Of a stretch of 37,631 nucleotides of DNA, positions 7,315 through 16,183 are shown piece by piece. Origin of the DNA: Bacteroidota bacterium (GTDB taxonomy: Bacteria > Bacteroidota > Bacteroidia > Flavobacteriales > Flavobacteriaceae). The DNA is taken from contig PZPI01000001.1 of assembly GCA_003045935.1 (NCBI GenBank), positions 1-37,631 on the forward strand. The letters are read 5' to 3'. A program made the position numbers and the translations under genes. Position 1 is the first letter of the stretch; each line of letters opens with the position of its first letter. The notes below the pieces were generated by a model. It was not told the origin of the DNA and ran no database searches. It was given only the letters and a program-made list of their open reading frames with translations.

Positions 7315-7322
7315 TAAAGATA
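7315..7322 (-). promoter_or_regulatory. Predicted -7 box of the Rieske/b561-like/YceI string
   Basis: Minus-strand TATCTTTA matches TAnnTTTG at 7 of 8 positions in the 47-bp gap after the GH32 gene. It suggests the string can be transcribed independently of GH32. Confidence 0.35.
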
Positions 7323-7345
7323 TCAATAAAAGCTTAAACACGAAA

Positions 7346-8848
7346 CTACCAGATACCCTTCAGCCGCTGCTTCTCTAAACGGATCGCTTCATTCGTTGGA
7401 TTATCGACGGCTATCTGATTATAACCCTGGTCAGGGAACACCTGCAAGGTCATTAAAGTTTTTCCTCCTGCTACTAGAAGCTCGATTGAAGAGGCGTCTA
7501 CATAGATTTCAAAACTCAAAGATTCATCATTGATATAGCTAATATCTGCGGTTAGCTCTTCAGAGGTAAATGCTTCACTGAACGAAACGTTTCCTGATTT
7601 AGAGCGATCAGCGACGATTTCACCATCGGCTCTGTTGATGCTAAATACCACTCGCTCTGTATCGTTCTGTAAAGCAAAACTAAATGCCTCAGCTGCTGTT
7701 TCTAAATAAATTCTAGATTGACTAGCACCCTCAAAAGGGATAAGTGATTGACCTGAATCAAGGGTCTCAACAGATGGGCTTTCTGCTTTTAGACTATCAG
7801 CTGCCTCTAAGACTTGACTTTGAAGACGTACACCGTCGGTTGCCTGAAATAAAGACAGTTTTCTAGGCAAGGTCATCGAGCTTCTCCAAGCTTCTGTCGG
7901 AGTCTGCTGGGCATAGGCCCAGTTACTCATCCATCCGATAAACATCCTAGAATCATCGGGCACATCGTTGTAGGTGACACCGGCATAGTTATCGGGCCCG
8001 TGATCTACCCAACGGATATCTTCCTGATCGGTTGAAAAAGTATAACCATCAAAATCTCCAATAAAATATTGAGTGGCACTACCCCCATTAGGGCCTCCTG
8101 GATTGATACTAATCAACAGGACCCAATGCTTCTCTCCATTAAGTTCTAGCTCGAAAAGATCAGGGCATTCCCAAACCCCTCCATGGGCACCCACCCCTTG
8201 ACCGAACGTTGAACTGAGTTCCCAATCAATCAGGTTCGATGAACGAAAGAGTTGAAGATGATCGCCAGCCACTAGGCTCATAATCCATGATGAAGATGCT
8301 TCGTGCCAGAAAACTTTAGGGTCTCTGAAGTCTTTTAAACCAGGGTTCGCAATGACTGGGTTGTTTTGATACATCGTCCAAGTATCGCCATGGTCAAGAC
8401 TGTAAGCGATCCCTTGAGTCTGATAGTCGATATCACCTGCCTTCTCAGCTTCCATTTTGTGATAGGTAAAAATGGCAATGAGCGGCGGATTTTCGGTCGT
8501 GCCTAAACCTGAAGTGTTCTCCTTATCGTAGACTGCACTTCCTGAGAAAATATATCCGTGCTCATCAGGAAACAGTGCAATAGGTTTATTTTCCCAATGA
8601 ATCAAATCCTTACTTACCGCATGCCCCCAGTGCATAGGTCCCCAAACGATATCTTCAGGGTAATACTGATAGAATAAATGATAGGTTCCGTTTTCATAGA
8701 TTAATCCGTTCGGATCATTCATCCATTTCTGTGGAGGAGAAAAGTGATATTGTAATCGGTAAGGCTCGTTGTAATTCATAGTGGTCTTTGTGCTACATGC
8801 ACCTAAAAGCAGTGCAAAACTCGCAATAAAAACTTTTTTAATGCTCAT
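7346..8848 (-). CDS. GH32 lipoprotein: beta-fructosidase (levanase/inulinase/sucrase type)
   Basis: A 500-residue glycoside hydrolase of family 32. The nucleophile Asp is in WMNDPNG (D45), the transition-state RDP motif is in DFRDPKVFW and the acid/base Glu is in WECPDLF. A five-bladed propeller is followed by a C-terminal beta-sandwich, giving a normal length. The start was placed at the ATG at 8848 because it gives a lipoprotein signal with lipobox LLGAC (Cys18). The adjacent ATG at 8851 is equally possible, and an ATG at 8884 would overlap the divergent promoter. The enzyme releases fructose from sucrose or fructans outside the cytoplasm. No SusC/SusD pair or fructokinase is next to it, so it seems to act alone or with distant uptake genes. 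Confidence 0.92.
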   Translation of the reverse strand: MSIKKVFIASFALLLGACSTKTTMNYNEPYRLQYHFSPPQKWMNDPNGLIYENGTYHLFYQYYPEDIVWGPMHWGHAVSKDLIHWENKPIALFPDEHGYIFSGSAVYDKENTSGLGTTENPPLIAIFTYHKMEAEKAGDIDYQTQGIAYSLDHGDTWTMYQNNPVIANPGLKDFRDPKVFWHEASSSWIMSLVAGDHLQLFRSSNLIDWELSSTFGQGVGAHGGVWECPDLFELELNGEKHWVLLISINPGGPNGGSATQYFIGDFDGYTFSTDQEDIRWVDHGPDNYAGVTYNDVPDDSRMFIGWMSNWAYAQQTPTEAWRSSMTLPRKLSLFQATDGVRLQSQVLEAADSLKAESPSVETLDSGQSLIPFEGASQSRIYLETAAEAFSFALQNDTERVVFSINRADGEIVADRSKSGNVSFSEAFTSEELTADISYINDESLSFEIYVDASSIELLVAGGKTLMTLQVFPDQGYNQIAVDNPTNEAIRLEKQRLKGIW

Positions 8849-8911
8849 CATTGGGCTATTTTGGTCGAAAATATACAAATTCATTCACCCCGCCTCTCCA
8901 ATCAAGCAAAA

Positions 8912-9538
8912 ATGATCGATATACAGGCACTTGCAATCTTTTGTAAAACACCTGAGAGAGGATTTGTAAAAACCCGTCTTGCTGCCAGTTTAGGTGACCA
9001 AAAGGCTTTAGAGATCTACCTTGACCTTTTGAAAATTACAGATCAAGAGACCAAGCCCTTCTCTTCTTCGAGACATCTATTCTTAGTGAGCGCCTTAGAA
9101 GATTCTATAGAACAAATGCAATCTACTCTTCAACAGCAAGACCTATTTATCGATCCTAAAATCAATTTTGCAATTCAGCAGGGAGAAGATCTTGGTCAGC
9201 GAATGTTTGCGGCATTCAAAAATCTCTTCAAAAATCATCGATCAGTTGTCCTTATTGGCTGTGATCTTCCTGATTTAACTTCAGCGCTAATTTCTAAAGC
9301 TTTCGATGCACTCCAAAGTAATGATTTAGTAATAGGCCCTAGTTTTGACGGCGGTTATTATCTCATTGGCTTGAAAAAGGAAATACCCGACCTATTCAAA
9401 GAGATTTCTTGGAGCAGCGAAAAGGTCTTAAAACAAACACTGGAAAGGGCCGAACGACTTTCACTCAAAGTTCAACTCTTAGAAAAGTTACGAGACATTG
9501 ATACCCTAGACGACCTTCATTTAAGCAAACTTAAATAG
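8912..9538 (+). CDS. DUF2064/TIGR04282-type transferase (arsenosugar-associated glycosyltransferase)
   Basis: A 208-residue nucleotide-diphospho-sugar-transferase-like protein. The N-terminal pattern FCKTPERGFVKTRLA, the GCDLPDL motif (about 116-122) and GPSFDGGYYLIG (about 142-153) are typical of DUF2064. The subfamily TIGR04282 is named for clusters with the arsenosugar radical-SAM protein ArsS. The ATG at 8912 was chosen because MIDIQALAIF begins the family's first beta strand; an upstream in-frame start at 8861 would run into the GH32 control region. It begins the plus-strand run that continues after 48 bp with the nucleoside phosphorylase and ArsM. The acceptor is unknown. By context it would modify the ribose part of an arsenic-containing nucleoside product. 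Confidence 0.82.
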   Translation: MIDIQALAIFCKTPERGFVKTRLAASLGDQKALEIYLDLLKITDQETKPFSSSRHLFLVSALEDSIEQMQSTLQQQDLFIDPKINFAIQQGEDLGQRMFAAFKNLFKNHRSVVLIGCDLPDLTSALISKAFDALQSNDLVIGPSFDGGYYLIGLKKEIPDLFKEISWSSEKVLKQTLERAERLSLKVQLLEKLRDIDTLDDLHLSKLK

Positions 9539-9586
9539 GCAGGTGAAGGCTTAATATCCGCCCAAAATAGTCGTAATTTAGAGGCT

Positions 9587-10396
9587 ATGTTAACAGAAGA
9601 TGTTTTAAAAGAATCTTTGGCATTCTTGCGTTCCAAAGGATTCGGAGATGCGGAGGTCGGTATCATTTTAGGCACAGGCCTTGGTCAGTTTGTAGATGAA
9701 ATCACCATTGAAGCGGTAGCACATTATCACCATATTCCTTACTTCCCTATATCAACGGTTGAATACCACTCAGGAAAACTCCTTTATGGTACGCTTCAGG
9801 GTAAAAAGGTAGTTGTAATGCAAGGAAGATTTCACCTCTATGAAGGCTATGACTTTGTAGAACTGACTTATCCGATACGGGTGATGCACGCTCTAGGGAT
9901 TAATAAACTTTTGGTATCGAATGCTGCGGGAGCGATTAACCCTGATTATAAAAAAGGGGATTTATTACTTATAGACGACCATATCAACCTACAAGGAGGT
10001 TCACCACTTGCCTTCTCGAACGTGAGTGAATTCGGGCCTCGATTTGTAGATATGATTTGTCCCTATGATGCAAAACTTTCAAAAAAATTAGAAGAAAAGG
10101 CAGGCAGTGTCGGGATTAGACTTCACCGTGGCGTTTATGCCGCCGTTATAGGGCCTCAACTAGAGACTCGTGCCGAGTATCGAATGCTGAGAATTCTAGG
10201 TGCTGATGCTGTAGGGATGAGTACAGTACCTGAGGTCATTGTGGCCAACCAGCTAAACCTTCCCGTAGTAGCGATTTCAGTGCTTACCGATGAATGTGAC
10301 CCTGATCATCTGCAGCCCATAAACGTGCCTGAGATCATGGAAATCGCAAAGGCCAGCGAACCAAAACTTATCCAACTTTTTAAATCGGTTATTTAA
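9587..10396 (+). CDS. Purine nucleoside phosphorylase
   Basis: A 269-residue trimeric-type PNP. The phosphate loop is in IILGTGLG (about 25-32), followed by TVEYHSGKL, MQGRFHLYEGY, LLVSNAAGAIN and VGMSTVPEVIVA. It cleaves purine nucleosides with phosphate to the free base and ribose 1-phosphate in the cytoplasm. In arsenosugar biosynthesis a phosphorylase of this kind is expected to remove adenine from the dimethylarsinoyl-deoxyadenosine made by ArsS. Its position directly before arsM, with stop and start overlapping as TAATG, supports a role in that pathway, although a general salvage role is equally possible from sequence alone. The C-terminal TDECDPDHLQP is a Bacteroidota-style variant of the base-binding region. 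Confidence 0.9.
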   Translation: MLTEDVLKESLAFLRSKGFGDAEVGIILGTGLGQFVDEITIEAVAHYHHIPYFPISTVEYHSGKLLYGTLQGKKVVVMQGRFHLYEGYDFVELTYPIRVMHALGINKLLVSNAAGAINPDYKKGDLLLIDDHINLQGGSPLAFSNVSEFGPRFVDMICPYDAKLSKKLEEKAGSVGIRLHRGVYAAVIGPQLETRAEYRMLRILGADAVGMSTVPEVIVANQLNLPVVAISVLTDECDPDHLQPINVPEIMEIAKASEPKLIQLFKSVI

Positions 10397-11361
10397 TGGG
10401 TTATCTAGATGCCACACATGATTTATACACCAAAGCTGCTGAAACCCCTGAGATAGGCTTGTGCTGTACCACCAGCCCCATATGGCAATTTCCTGGATTG
10501 TCGATCCCTAAACGGATGCAAGAAATGAACTACGGCTGCGGAACAACGGTTTCGGCTTCTGATCTTGTGGGCAATCCTAAAATACTCTATGTCGGAGTGG
10601 GCGGAGCAATGGAGCTGCTTCAGTTTGCGTATTTCTCTAGAGAAAAGGGGAATATCATCGGGGTAGATTCGGTCGACAGAATGCTTCAAGCGGCAGAAGA
10701 GAATCTCTTAGTGGCTGAAAAAGAAAATGAATGGTTCGAACACGAATTTATCGAACTAAGAAAGGGCGATGCGCTAAACTTGCCTATTGAAGATGAATCT
10801 GTCGATATTGCCGCACAAAATTGCCTCTTTAATATCTTCAAATCAGAGGATCTCATGAAAGCGATCTCTGAAATGTATCGGGTATTAAAACCGCACGGCA
10901 GACTAGTTATGAGCGACCCAATCTGTGAGCAACCGATTTCTGAAACGCTTCGAAACGACGACCGGTTAAGAGCGGAGTGTTTGAGCGGAGCTATTCCACT
11001 AAAAGACTACCTCAAGGCACTTACCGAAGCTGGCTTCGGCACTATCGAGGTGAGAGCCAAGCACTCATATCGCATTCTTGATCCGAAACACTATTCGACC
11101 GATCAGTTAATACATATTGAATCGGTTGAAGTATGTGCGATTAAAGATCCAATGCCTTCAGACGGGCCTTGTATTTTTACGGGCAAAACCGCAATTTACT
11201 TTGGAGAAGAGGAGTATTATGACGATCATAAAGGCCACCTCCTGTTAAGACACCAACCACTCGCGGTTTGTGATAAGACAGCCGCTCAACTAGACCGTTT
11301 AGATACCGACATCCATATTAGTGAATCTACCTATCATTACAGAGGAGGAGGCTGCTGTTAA
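10396..11361 (+). CDS. arsM: ArsM-type arsenite S-adenosylmethionine methyltransferase (arsenosugar subtype)
   Basis: A 321-residue SAM-dependent methyltransferase. A Rossmann core carries the glycine motif YVGVGGAMELL (about 65-75), the acidic residue D91 for the SAM ribose and the post-motif KGDALNLP. ArsM traits are the conserved cysteines: the CC pair at 23-24, C48 in NYGCGTTV, C177 in SDPIC and C195 in AECLSGA; the last matches the arsenic-binding Cys region of known ArsM. An extra C-terminal domain with TAIYFGEEEYYDD and a terminal YRGGGCC is characteristic, as I recall, of ArsM proteins from arsenosugar clusters. It methylates As(III), probably to dimethylarsenite. TAATG overlaps join it to the phosphorylase upstream and the FAD oxidoreductase downstream. 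No arsenic transporter or arsR is in the window. Confidence 0.88.
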   Translation: MGYLDATHDLYTKAAETPEIGLCCTTSPIWQFPGLSIPKRMQEMNYGCGTTVSASDLVGNPKILYVGVGGAMELLQFAYFSREKGNIIGVDSVDRMLQAAEENLLVAEKENEWFEHEFIELRKGDALNLPIEDESVDIAAQNCLFNIFKSEDLMKAISEMYRVLKPHGRLVMSDPICEQPISETLRNDDRLRAECLSGAIPLKDYLKALTEAGFGTIEVRAKHSYRILDPKHYSTDQLIHIESVEVCAIKDPMPSDGPCIFTGKTAIYFGEEEYYDDHKGHLLLRHQPLAVCDKTAAQLDRLDTDIHISESTYHYRGGGCC

Positions 11362-12662
11362 TGGATGAAAAAATCGTCATTATCGGTAATGGTGTTGCAG
11401 GAAGCACTTTAGCTCTTCGATTAGCAGAGAAAGGAGTTGCTTCAATAACTTTGCTCTCAGAGGAAAGTTCTTATTTCTTCTCTCGTACCGCTCTGATGTA
11501 CGTTTACATGGGGCATTTAACTAAGGAGCAACTCGAGCCTTTTTCTAGAGAAAGTTGGAATAAATATCCGATTCAGCGCATCAAAGCCCGGGTTTTATCG
11601 ATTAGCCCTGAACATCAAGAGCTTTCATTTCGAACCAGCGAAGGGAACGAAAAGCAACTATCGTATGATAAGTTAGTGATTGCGACCGGATCAAAACCGG
11701 CATTCTATGATTGGAAAGGGCTAGAAGCGAAAGGAGTTTTAGGCCTCTACCATTTAAACGATTTAGAGCAATTGGAAGAATGGGCTCCGAATGCTACTAC
11801 TTGTCCCGAAGCTGTTGTGATTGGGGGTGGATTAATTGGTATCGAACTTTGCGAGATGCTACTTAGTCGCAAAATAAAAACAACCCTAATTATCAGAGAA
11901 AACTTCTTTTGGTCAAGCCACTTGCCAGAATCCGATGCTCAATTCGTAGAAAAACACATTCGTTCGCACCATTTAAATCTCATTAAAGAAGATGAGCTAT
12001 TAGAAATAAGGGCAGATGAAAACGGTCGCGCCGCTTCAATTCAGACTAAGAAAGGCAAGACGATTACGTGCAATTTAGTCGGAATTACTACCGGTGTACG
12101 TCCAAATATTGAGTTTTTAAAAACTAGTGGATTAGAACTAGACAAAGGAGTACTCGTCGATGAATATCTGAAAACCTCAGATTCTTCGATTTATGCCATT
12201 GGTGACTGCGCACAGCTTAGAAATCCACTCCCGAATCGTTCGGCAATAGAACCGGTATGGTATACTGGAAAATTGATGGGCGAAATACTCGCTCAGACTT
12301 TTTCTGGCGAGTTGATCTCATATAACCCTGGGGTATGGTATAACTCAGCGAAGTTTTTCGATCTCGAATATCAGACTTATGGCAAAGTCAGTCCAAAAAC
12401 ATTGCAACCCGAGAGTGAGCAACATTTTCATTGGGAGACTGATGACAAAGCAGTGACCTTGTCCTATGACAAGACCTCCGAAGTATTTTTAGGAATCAAT
12501 ACCTTCGGTATCCGTCTGAATCATAAATTGGTCAGCCACTGGATTGAAACGGCTATTACGATACAAGAAGTAATTGATCGTCTAGAGGAAGCGCACTTCG
12601 ATCCAGAATTTAGTAACCGACACTACAAGCAGATTAAACATGCATTCTTACAGAACCACTAG
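11361..12662 (+). CDS. FAD/NAD(P)-dependent oxidoreductase of the arsM string
   Basis: A 433-residue pyridine-nucleotide-disulfide-type flavoprotein. The FAD-binding motif is GNGVAGS (9-15), the second dinucleotide site VIGGGLIGIE is near 153-162, and the C-terminal FAD contact is YAIGDCAQL. It has no CxxC redox pair at the flavin, so it resembles ferredoxin or rubredoxin reductases and NirB-like enzymes rather than thioredoxin reductase. The start ATG overlaps the arsM stop as TAATG, and its 3' end overlaps the polyferredoxin gene by 23 bp. I infer that it feeds electrons from NAD(P)H into the polyferredoxin. Whether these serve arsenic reduction, radical-SAM activation elsewhere or another step is not visible. 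Confidence 0.82.
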   Translation: MDEKIVIIGNGVAGSTLALRLAEKGVASITLLSEESSYFFSRTALMYVYMGHLTKEQLEPFSRESWNKYPIQRIKARVLSISPEHQELSFRTSEGNEKQLSYDKLVIATGSKPAFYDWKGLEAKGVLGLYHLNDLEQLEEWAPNATTCPEAVVIGGGLIGIELCEMLLSRKIKTTLIIRENFFWSSHLPESDAQFVEKHIRSHHLNLIKEDELLEIRADENGRAASIQTKKGKTITCNLVGITTGVRPNIEFLKTSGLELDKGVLVDEYLKTSDSSIYAIGDCAQLRNPLPNRSAIEPVWYTGKLMGEILAQTFSGELISYNPGVWYNSAKFFDLEYQTYGKVSPKTLQPESEQHFHWETDDKAVTLSYDKTSEVFLGINTFGIRLNHKLVSHWIETAITIQEVIDRLEEAHFDPEFSNRHYKQIKHAFLQNH

Positions 12663-14079
12663 TATACAAAAGGTATTCACCTATACAGGACTGGCTGGCC
12701 TAGCAGTTTTAATACTTGCGGGGTTCACGATATCTTTCTTCAAATCAACAGGCCTTATTCTAGGATTAAGCCTAATCAGTACTGGGGTAATAGGCTATAC
12801 TTATTCAAGCTATTTAGGCCTGCCAGCAGGCATTAAAAATAACGGCGTTTGGTATCGATCACTCACTTCGAGGGGTATTGTCGCTTGGGTGGTCGGAGTT
12901 GTTTTAACTGCCTTTTATGTTGTACTCTACTTTTATCCCGAGTACTTAGAGGGAATTATTCGACTATTCGACCCATTAAGTGAAGGGTTGAGTGGGAAAA
13001 AGGCATCGCAATGGTTCGTGTACGGAGTACTTTACACCCTTGCTATCGTTCTTTTTGGAATTAAGTTTATTAAAAAATACAAGCACTCGAAGTACCAAAA
13101 ATACCGAACCTACAGCGTCATATTTTTTCAGACCATTTTCGCGTTTTTAATACCGGAAATTATGGCTCGACTGAACGGAGATCTACCCTATTACGATCTG
13201 AAAAGCATTTGGCCTTTGAATTATTACCTGTTCGATAGTTACCAATTAGATGGATTTATACAAAACGGCAGCCTAGGAACTGCACTTTTGATTTTTGGTA
13301 TTCTGTCTACGCTAATCATTACGCCTATTCTGACTTATAAATTTGGGAAACGATGGTACTGCTCATGGGTTTGTGGGTGCGGTGGTCTTGCTGAGACTGC
13401 AGGGGATCCCTTTAGACAATTAAGCGACAAGAGCCTTCGAGCATGGAAACTCGAAAGATGGATGATTCATCTTATTCTAGTCTGGGTTTTCATAAGCACC
13501 GTCGGGGTCGTTTACAGCTATCTCCTACAAACTCCTGACTCTTATTTTATTAGCCCTAATACCTTCCTCATTTCAGTAGGTCTTCTTTTTAGTCTCGTGG
13601 TAGGATTAATTCTTTGGAAGCGAAGCGATTGGTTAGCAAAAGATGCCCGGTCATCGGTCATTGCCATCAGCTCAATAGTTGTTTTGCTTTTAGGATTCTT
13701 CTTTTTCAGTGAAAGTGATCGAGTACTCTTTATACCTTCTTATCAGATTCGTTCAGCCTATGGATTTTTCATCGGCAGTATCTTTTCTGGGGTGATTGGT
13801 ACAGGGTTTTATCCGATACTTGGTAACAGAGTATGGTGCCGATTCGGATGCCCTATGGCAGCGATTTTAGGAATACAGCAAAAGCTTTTTTCAAAATTTA
13901 AGATCAGTACCAACGGCGGGCAATGTATCTCATGCGGCAACTGCTCAGCTTATTGTGAAATGGGAATAGACGTTCGCTCCTATGCGCAACGACAAGAACC
14001 AATAAAAAGAGCCTCTTGTGTGGGATGCGGAATCTGCTCCGAAGTTTGTCCAAGAGGAGTACTTCGACTAGAGTCATGA
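12640..14079 (+). CDS. Membrane polyferredoxin, NapH/NosR-like 4Fe-4S protein
   Basis: A 479-residue integral membrane protein with roughly eight hydrophobic helices. Two membrane-proximal cysteine clusters are present: WYCSWVCGC (C241, C245, C247) and VWCRFGCPM (C400, C404). Two classical 4Fe-4S sites follow at the C-terminus: CISCGNCSAYC (C429-C439) and CVGCGICSEVCP (C460-C470). This is the layout of the NapH/NosR/CcoG group, which moves electrons between quinols or cytoplasmic donors and extracytoplasmic acceptors. No nitrate, nitrous oxide or cytochrome oxidase genes are nearby. The coupled partners are a flavoprotein (23-bp overlap) and a glycosyltransferase (ATGA overlap). The cysteine arrangement is not that of a radical-SAM enzyme, so this protein does not replace ArsS in an obvious way. 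Confidence 0.85.
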   Translation: MHSYRTTSIQKVFTYTGLAGLAVLILAGFTISFFKSTGLILGLSLISTGVIGYTYSSYLGLPAGIKNNGVWYRSLTSRGIVAWVVGVVLTAFYVVLYFYPEYLEGIIRLFDPLSEGLSGKKASQWFVYGVLYTLAIVLFGIKFIKKYKHSKYQKYRTYSVIFFQTIFAFLIPEIMARLNGDLPYYDLKSIWPLNYYLFDSYQLDGFIQNGSLGTALLIFGILSTLIITPILTYKFGKRWYCSWVCGCGGLAETAGDPFRQLSDKSLRAWKLERWMIHLILVWVFISTVGVVYSYLLQTPDSYFISPNTFLISVGLLFSLVVGLILWKRSDWLAKDARSSVIAISSIVVLLLGFFFFSESDRVLFIPSYQIRSAYGFFIGSIFSGVIGTGFYPILGNRVWCRFGCPMAAILGIQQKLFSKFKISTNGGQCISCGNCSAYCEMGIDVRSYAQRQEPIKRASCVGCGICSEVCPRGVLRLES

Positions 14080-14762
14080 TTTATGTAATTATCCCTGCAC
14101 TTAATGAAGAGAAGGCTATATCCAAAGTAATTAAAGATATACCTACGGTAGTCGACGAAGTAATCGTGATTAATAATGGGTCTACAGATCTTACCTCAGA
14201 GGTGGCTAGAGAAGCTGGAGCTACCGTTCTTGAAGAATCCCGAGCAGGTTACGGTTATGCTTGTCTGAAAGGAATCGCTTATTTGAAAGACAAACAGAAA
14301 GACGGGGATATCATCGTCTTCTTAGACGGTGATTATTCTGACTATCCAGGAGAGCTCACGAACCTAATCGCTCCTATAGAGAAGGGTGATTACGATCTAG
14401 TTATCGGAACCAGAAATAATCCCCTATTACAAAAAGGTGCGCTAACCCCACAACAACGCTTCGGAAATGCGCTTGCCACCCGATTAATGGCCCTATTCTA
14501 TGGCGGAAAATATACTGATCTCGGACCATTTCGAGCCATAAGTTTTGAAGCGTTGGGTCGACTTAATATGAAAGACAAAACCTATGGGTGGACGGTAGAA
14601 ATGCAACTCAAGGCACTGAAGTATAAACTTAAGTATACCGAAATACCCGTTAACTATCGTCCCCGAATCGGTGAGTCAAAGGTATCTGGCACCCTAAAGG
14701 GAACAATCATGGCCGGCTATAAAATTCTTGGTTGGATCATTATTTACGCCTTCAAAAAATGA
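14076..14762 (+). CDS. GT2 glycosyltransferase, polyprenyl-phosphate glycosyltransferase (DPM1) type
   Basis: A 228-residue GT-A protein. IIPALNEEKAIS opens the fold, followed by VINNGSTD, the metal site FLDGDYSDYP and GTRNNPLLQKGALTPQQRFGN. The C-terminal PVNYRPRIGESKVSGTLKG is the pattern of dolichol-phosphate-mannose-synthase-like enzymes, which charge a polyprenyl phosphate with a hexose at the inner membrane face. It lacks the C-terminal membrane helices found in some relatives. The ATG at 14076 overlaps the polyferredoxin stop (ATGA); an upstream in-frame start at 14016 would overlap that gene by 64 bp and add a non-family leader. It is probably the donor-making step for the GT-C enzyme two genes downstream. 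It is not TIGR04283, the other arsenosugar-associated transferase, as far as I can judge. Confidence 0.85.
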   Translation: MIYVIIPALNEEKAISKVIKDIPTVVDEVIVINNGSTDLTSEVAREAGATVLEESRAGYGYACLKGIAYLKDKQKDGDIIVFLDGDYSDYPGELTNLIAPIEKGDYDLVIGTRNNPLLQKGALTPQQRFGNALATRLMALFYGGKYTDLGPFRAISFEALGRLNMKDKTYGWTVEMQLKALKYKLKYTEIPVNYRPRIGESKVSGTLKGTIMAGYKILGWIIIYAFKK

Positions 14763-16183
14763 GTATACTCGTTCTTATATGGCAATTGGCCCTAAGCTCT
14801 TGCGTTTTGATGCTAAGCATCTATTCATTTTACCAAGGGTACTTAACCCTCCTCTCCTTTAGAATAAAATCAATAGAGGAGGATACCAACTTAAAAGAGT
14901 TCCCAACGGTAGTTCTTCAAATACCCCTATTTAATGAAGGCAATACAATTGATTCAACTTTTAGGTCGATCCTTGAATTAACTTATCCTAAAGAACAGTT
15001 ACAAATTCAGGTTCTTGACGATTCGACAGATGAAGGATCACGTGCTTTAGCCAAAATATGGGTAGAACGATTAAAGCAGCATAAATTTAATGCCGAGTAC
15101 TTGTGGCGAGCCCAACGAATTGAATTCAAAGCTGGTGCGCTTCGAGAAGGTTTGGTAAAAACAGACTCAGAATTCGTCGCCCTTTTAGACGCCGATTTTA
15201 GGGGTACACAGAATTGGTTAGAAAAGGGACTCACCCCATTTAAAGACCCTAAGGTAGGTATCGTCCAATTCAGGTGGAGTTACTTCAACTTAAGCGAGAG
15301 TTGGTTTACGGAAATGCAAGCACTACCCTTGGAGGTTCACTTCAGAAATGAACATAATGCTCGATATAACCATCATTATTTAAGCAATTTCAATGGCACA
15401 GCTGGAATTTTAAGAAGATCGGCTGTAGAAGATTCCGGAGGCTGGAGTGGAGATACTTTAACCGAAGATATTGATTTGTCTTATCGTATTCAATTAAACA
15501 AATACCGATTGGTATATATTGATAAATCATCATTAGATTCTGAACTTCCAAGCACCTTTGGTGCTTACCGAACACAACAACGCCGATGGAATAAAGGAGG
15601 TGCTGAAACACTCAAAAAACTATTTGCACCGATCTTAAAATCAGAACTAACCTTATCGCAAAAGCTTTTCGCCTTTTTTCATTTGTCAGGCTCCAGTTTT
15701 TACCTCGCTTCGTTAGGACTATTTATCATTAGCTTATTCGGTATTCCTCTTAAGGCTTCAGGTTTATTAAACGAAAGCCCCCTGTTTTGGACATTCATAC
15801 AGGTATCACTAAGCATTAATACGCTGATTTTATTCATCTGCTTTTACAAGGCACATTCCAAATCGACATTCAGCTTCAACACCTTGAAATTTACGCGTCT
15901 ATTTATTACCTACCTATTATATACTACAGGGCTAGGCTGGCATCATGGCAAAGCTGTAATTGAAGGTCTACTAGGGATTAAATCTCCCTTTGAACGGACT
16001 CCTAAAAAAGGCAGTCCTCCCTCAAAAAAACTTCAACCACCGTACCTCGAACTTTTCATTTCGTTGATATTCTTTACAGCAGTGATTGTGGATACCCGTA
16101 TTGGATTCTGGCCTATACTTGGAATACATCTTGTTGGTGGATTAGGCTATCTTTTAAGTTTTTCTCACGCATGCAAAGCTTAA
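14759..16183 (+). CDS. GT2 cellulose-synthase-like membrane glycosyltransferase
   Basis: A 474-residue processive-type GT2 with an N-terminal membrane anchor and about three or four C-terminal helices. The catalytic series is complete: LDDSTD (D87-D88), LDADFRG (144-146), the base in LTEDIDLS (235-237) and QQRRW (273-277). The arrangement resembles CslA glucomannan and related bacterial beta-glycosyltransferases. The nucleotide sugar and acceptor are unknown. The ATG at 14759 overlaps the previous stop (ATGA); an upstream in-frame start at 14732 would lie inside the preceding gene. The 3' end overlaps the next gene by 13 bp. No c-di-GMP PilZ domain is present, which argues against a standard exported cellulose synthase. 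Confidence 0.85.
   Translation: MSILVLIWQLALSSCVLMLSIYSFYQGYLTLLSFRIKSIEEDTNLKEFPTVVLQIPLFNEGNTIDSTFRSILELTYPKEQLQIQVLDDSTDEGSRALAKIWVERLKQHKFNAEYLWRAQRIEFKAGALREGLVKTDSEFVALLDADFRGTQNWLEKGLTPFKDPKVGIVQFRWSYFNLSESWFTEMQALPLEVHFRNEHNARYNHHYLSNFNGTAGILRRSAVEDSGGWSGDTLTEDIDLSYRIQLNKYRLVYIDKSSLDSELPSTFGAYRTQQRRWNKGGAETLKKLFAPILKSELTLSQKLFAFFHLSGSSFYLASLGLFIISLFGIPLKASGLLNESPLFWTFIQVSLSINTLILFICFYKAHSKSTFSFNTLKFTRLFITYLLYTTGLGWHHGKAVIEGLLGIKSPFERTPKKGSPPSKKLQPPYLELFISLIFFTAVIVDTRIGFWPILGIHLVGGLGYLLSFSHACKA

Noticed and set aside
6943-7317. 124-codon plus-strand frame opposite the Rieske gene
   Set aside because: It is an antisense shadow of the low-complexity linker and signal region; proline/serine-rich with no recognisable domain.
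9574-9581. Separate promoter directly before the nucleoside phosphorylase
   Set aside because: TAATTTAG matches only 7 of 8 bases, lies just 5 bp from the ATG and has no -33 partner; read-through from 8912 is enough.
10423-10689. 88-codon minus-strand frame inside arsM
   Set aside because: It is contained entirely within the well-supported arsM and has no family features.
12640-14079. Polyferredoxin as the missing radical-SAM enzyme ArsS
   Set aside because: Its cysteines form CxxxCxC, CxxxC and two CxxCxxCxxxC ferredoxin motifs in a membrane protein; there is no CxxxCxxC radical-SAM motif in a TIM-barrel context.
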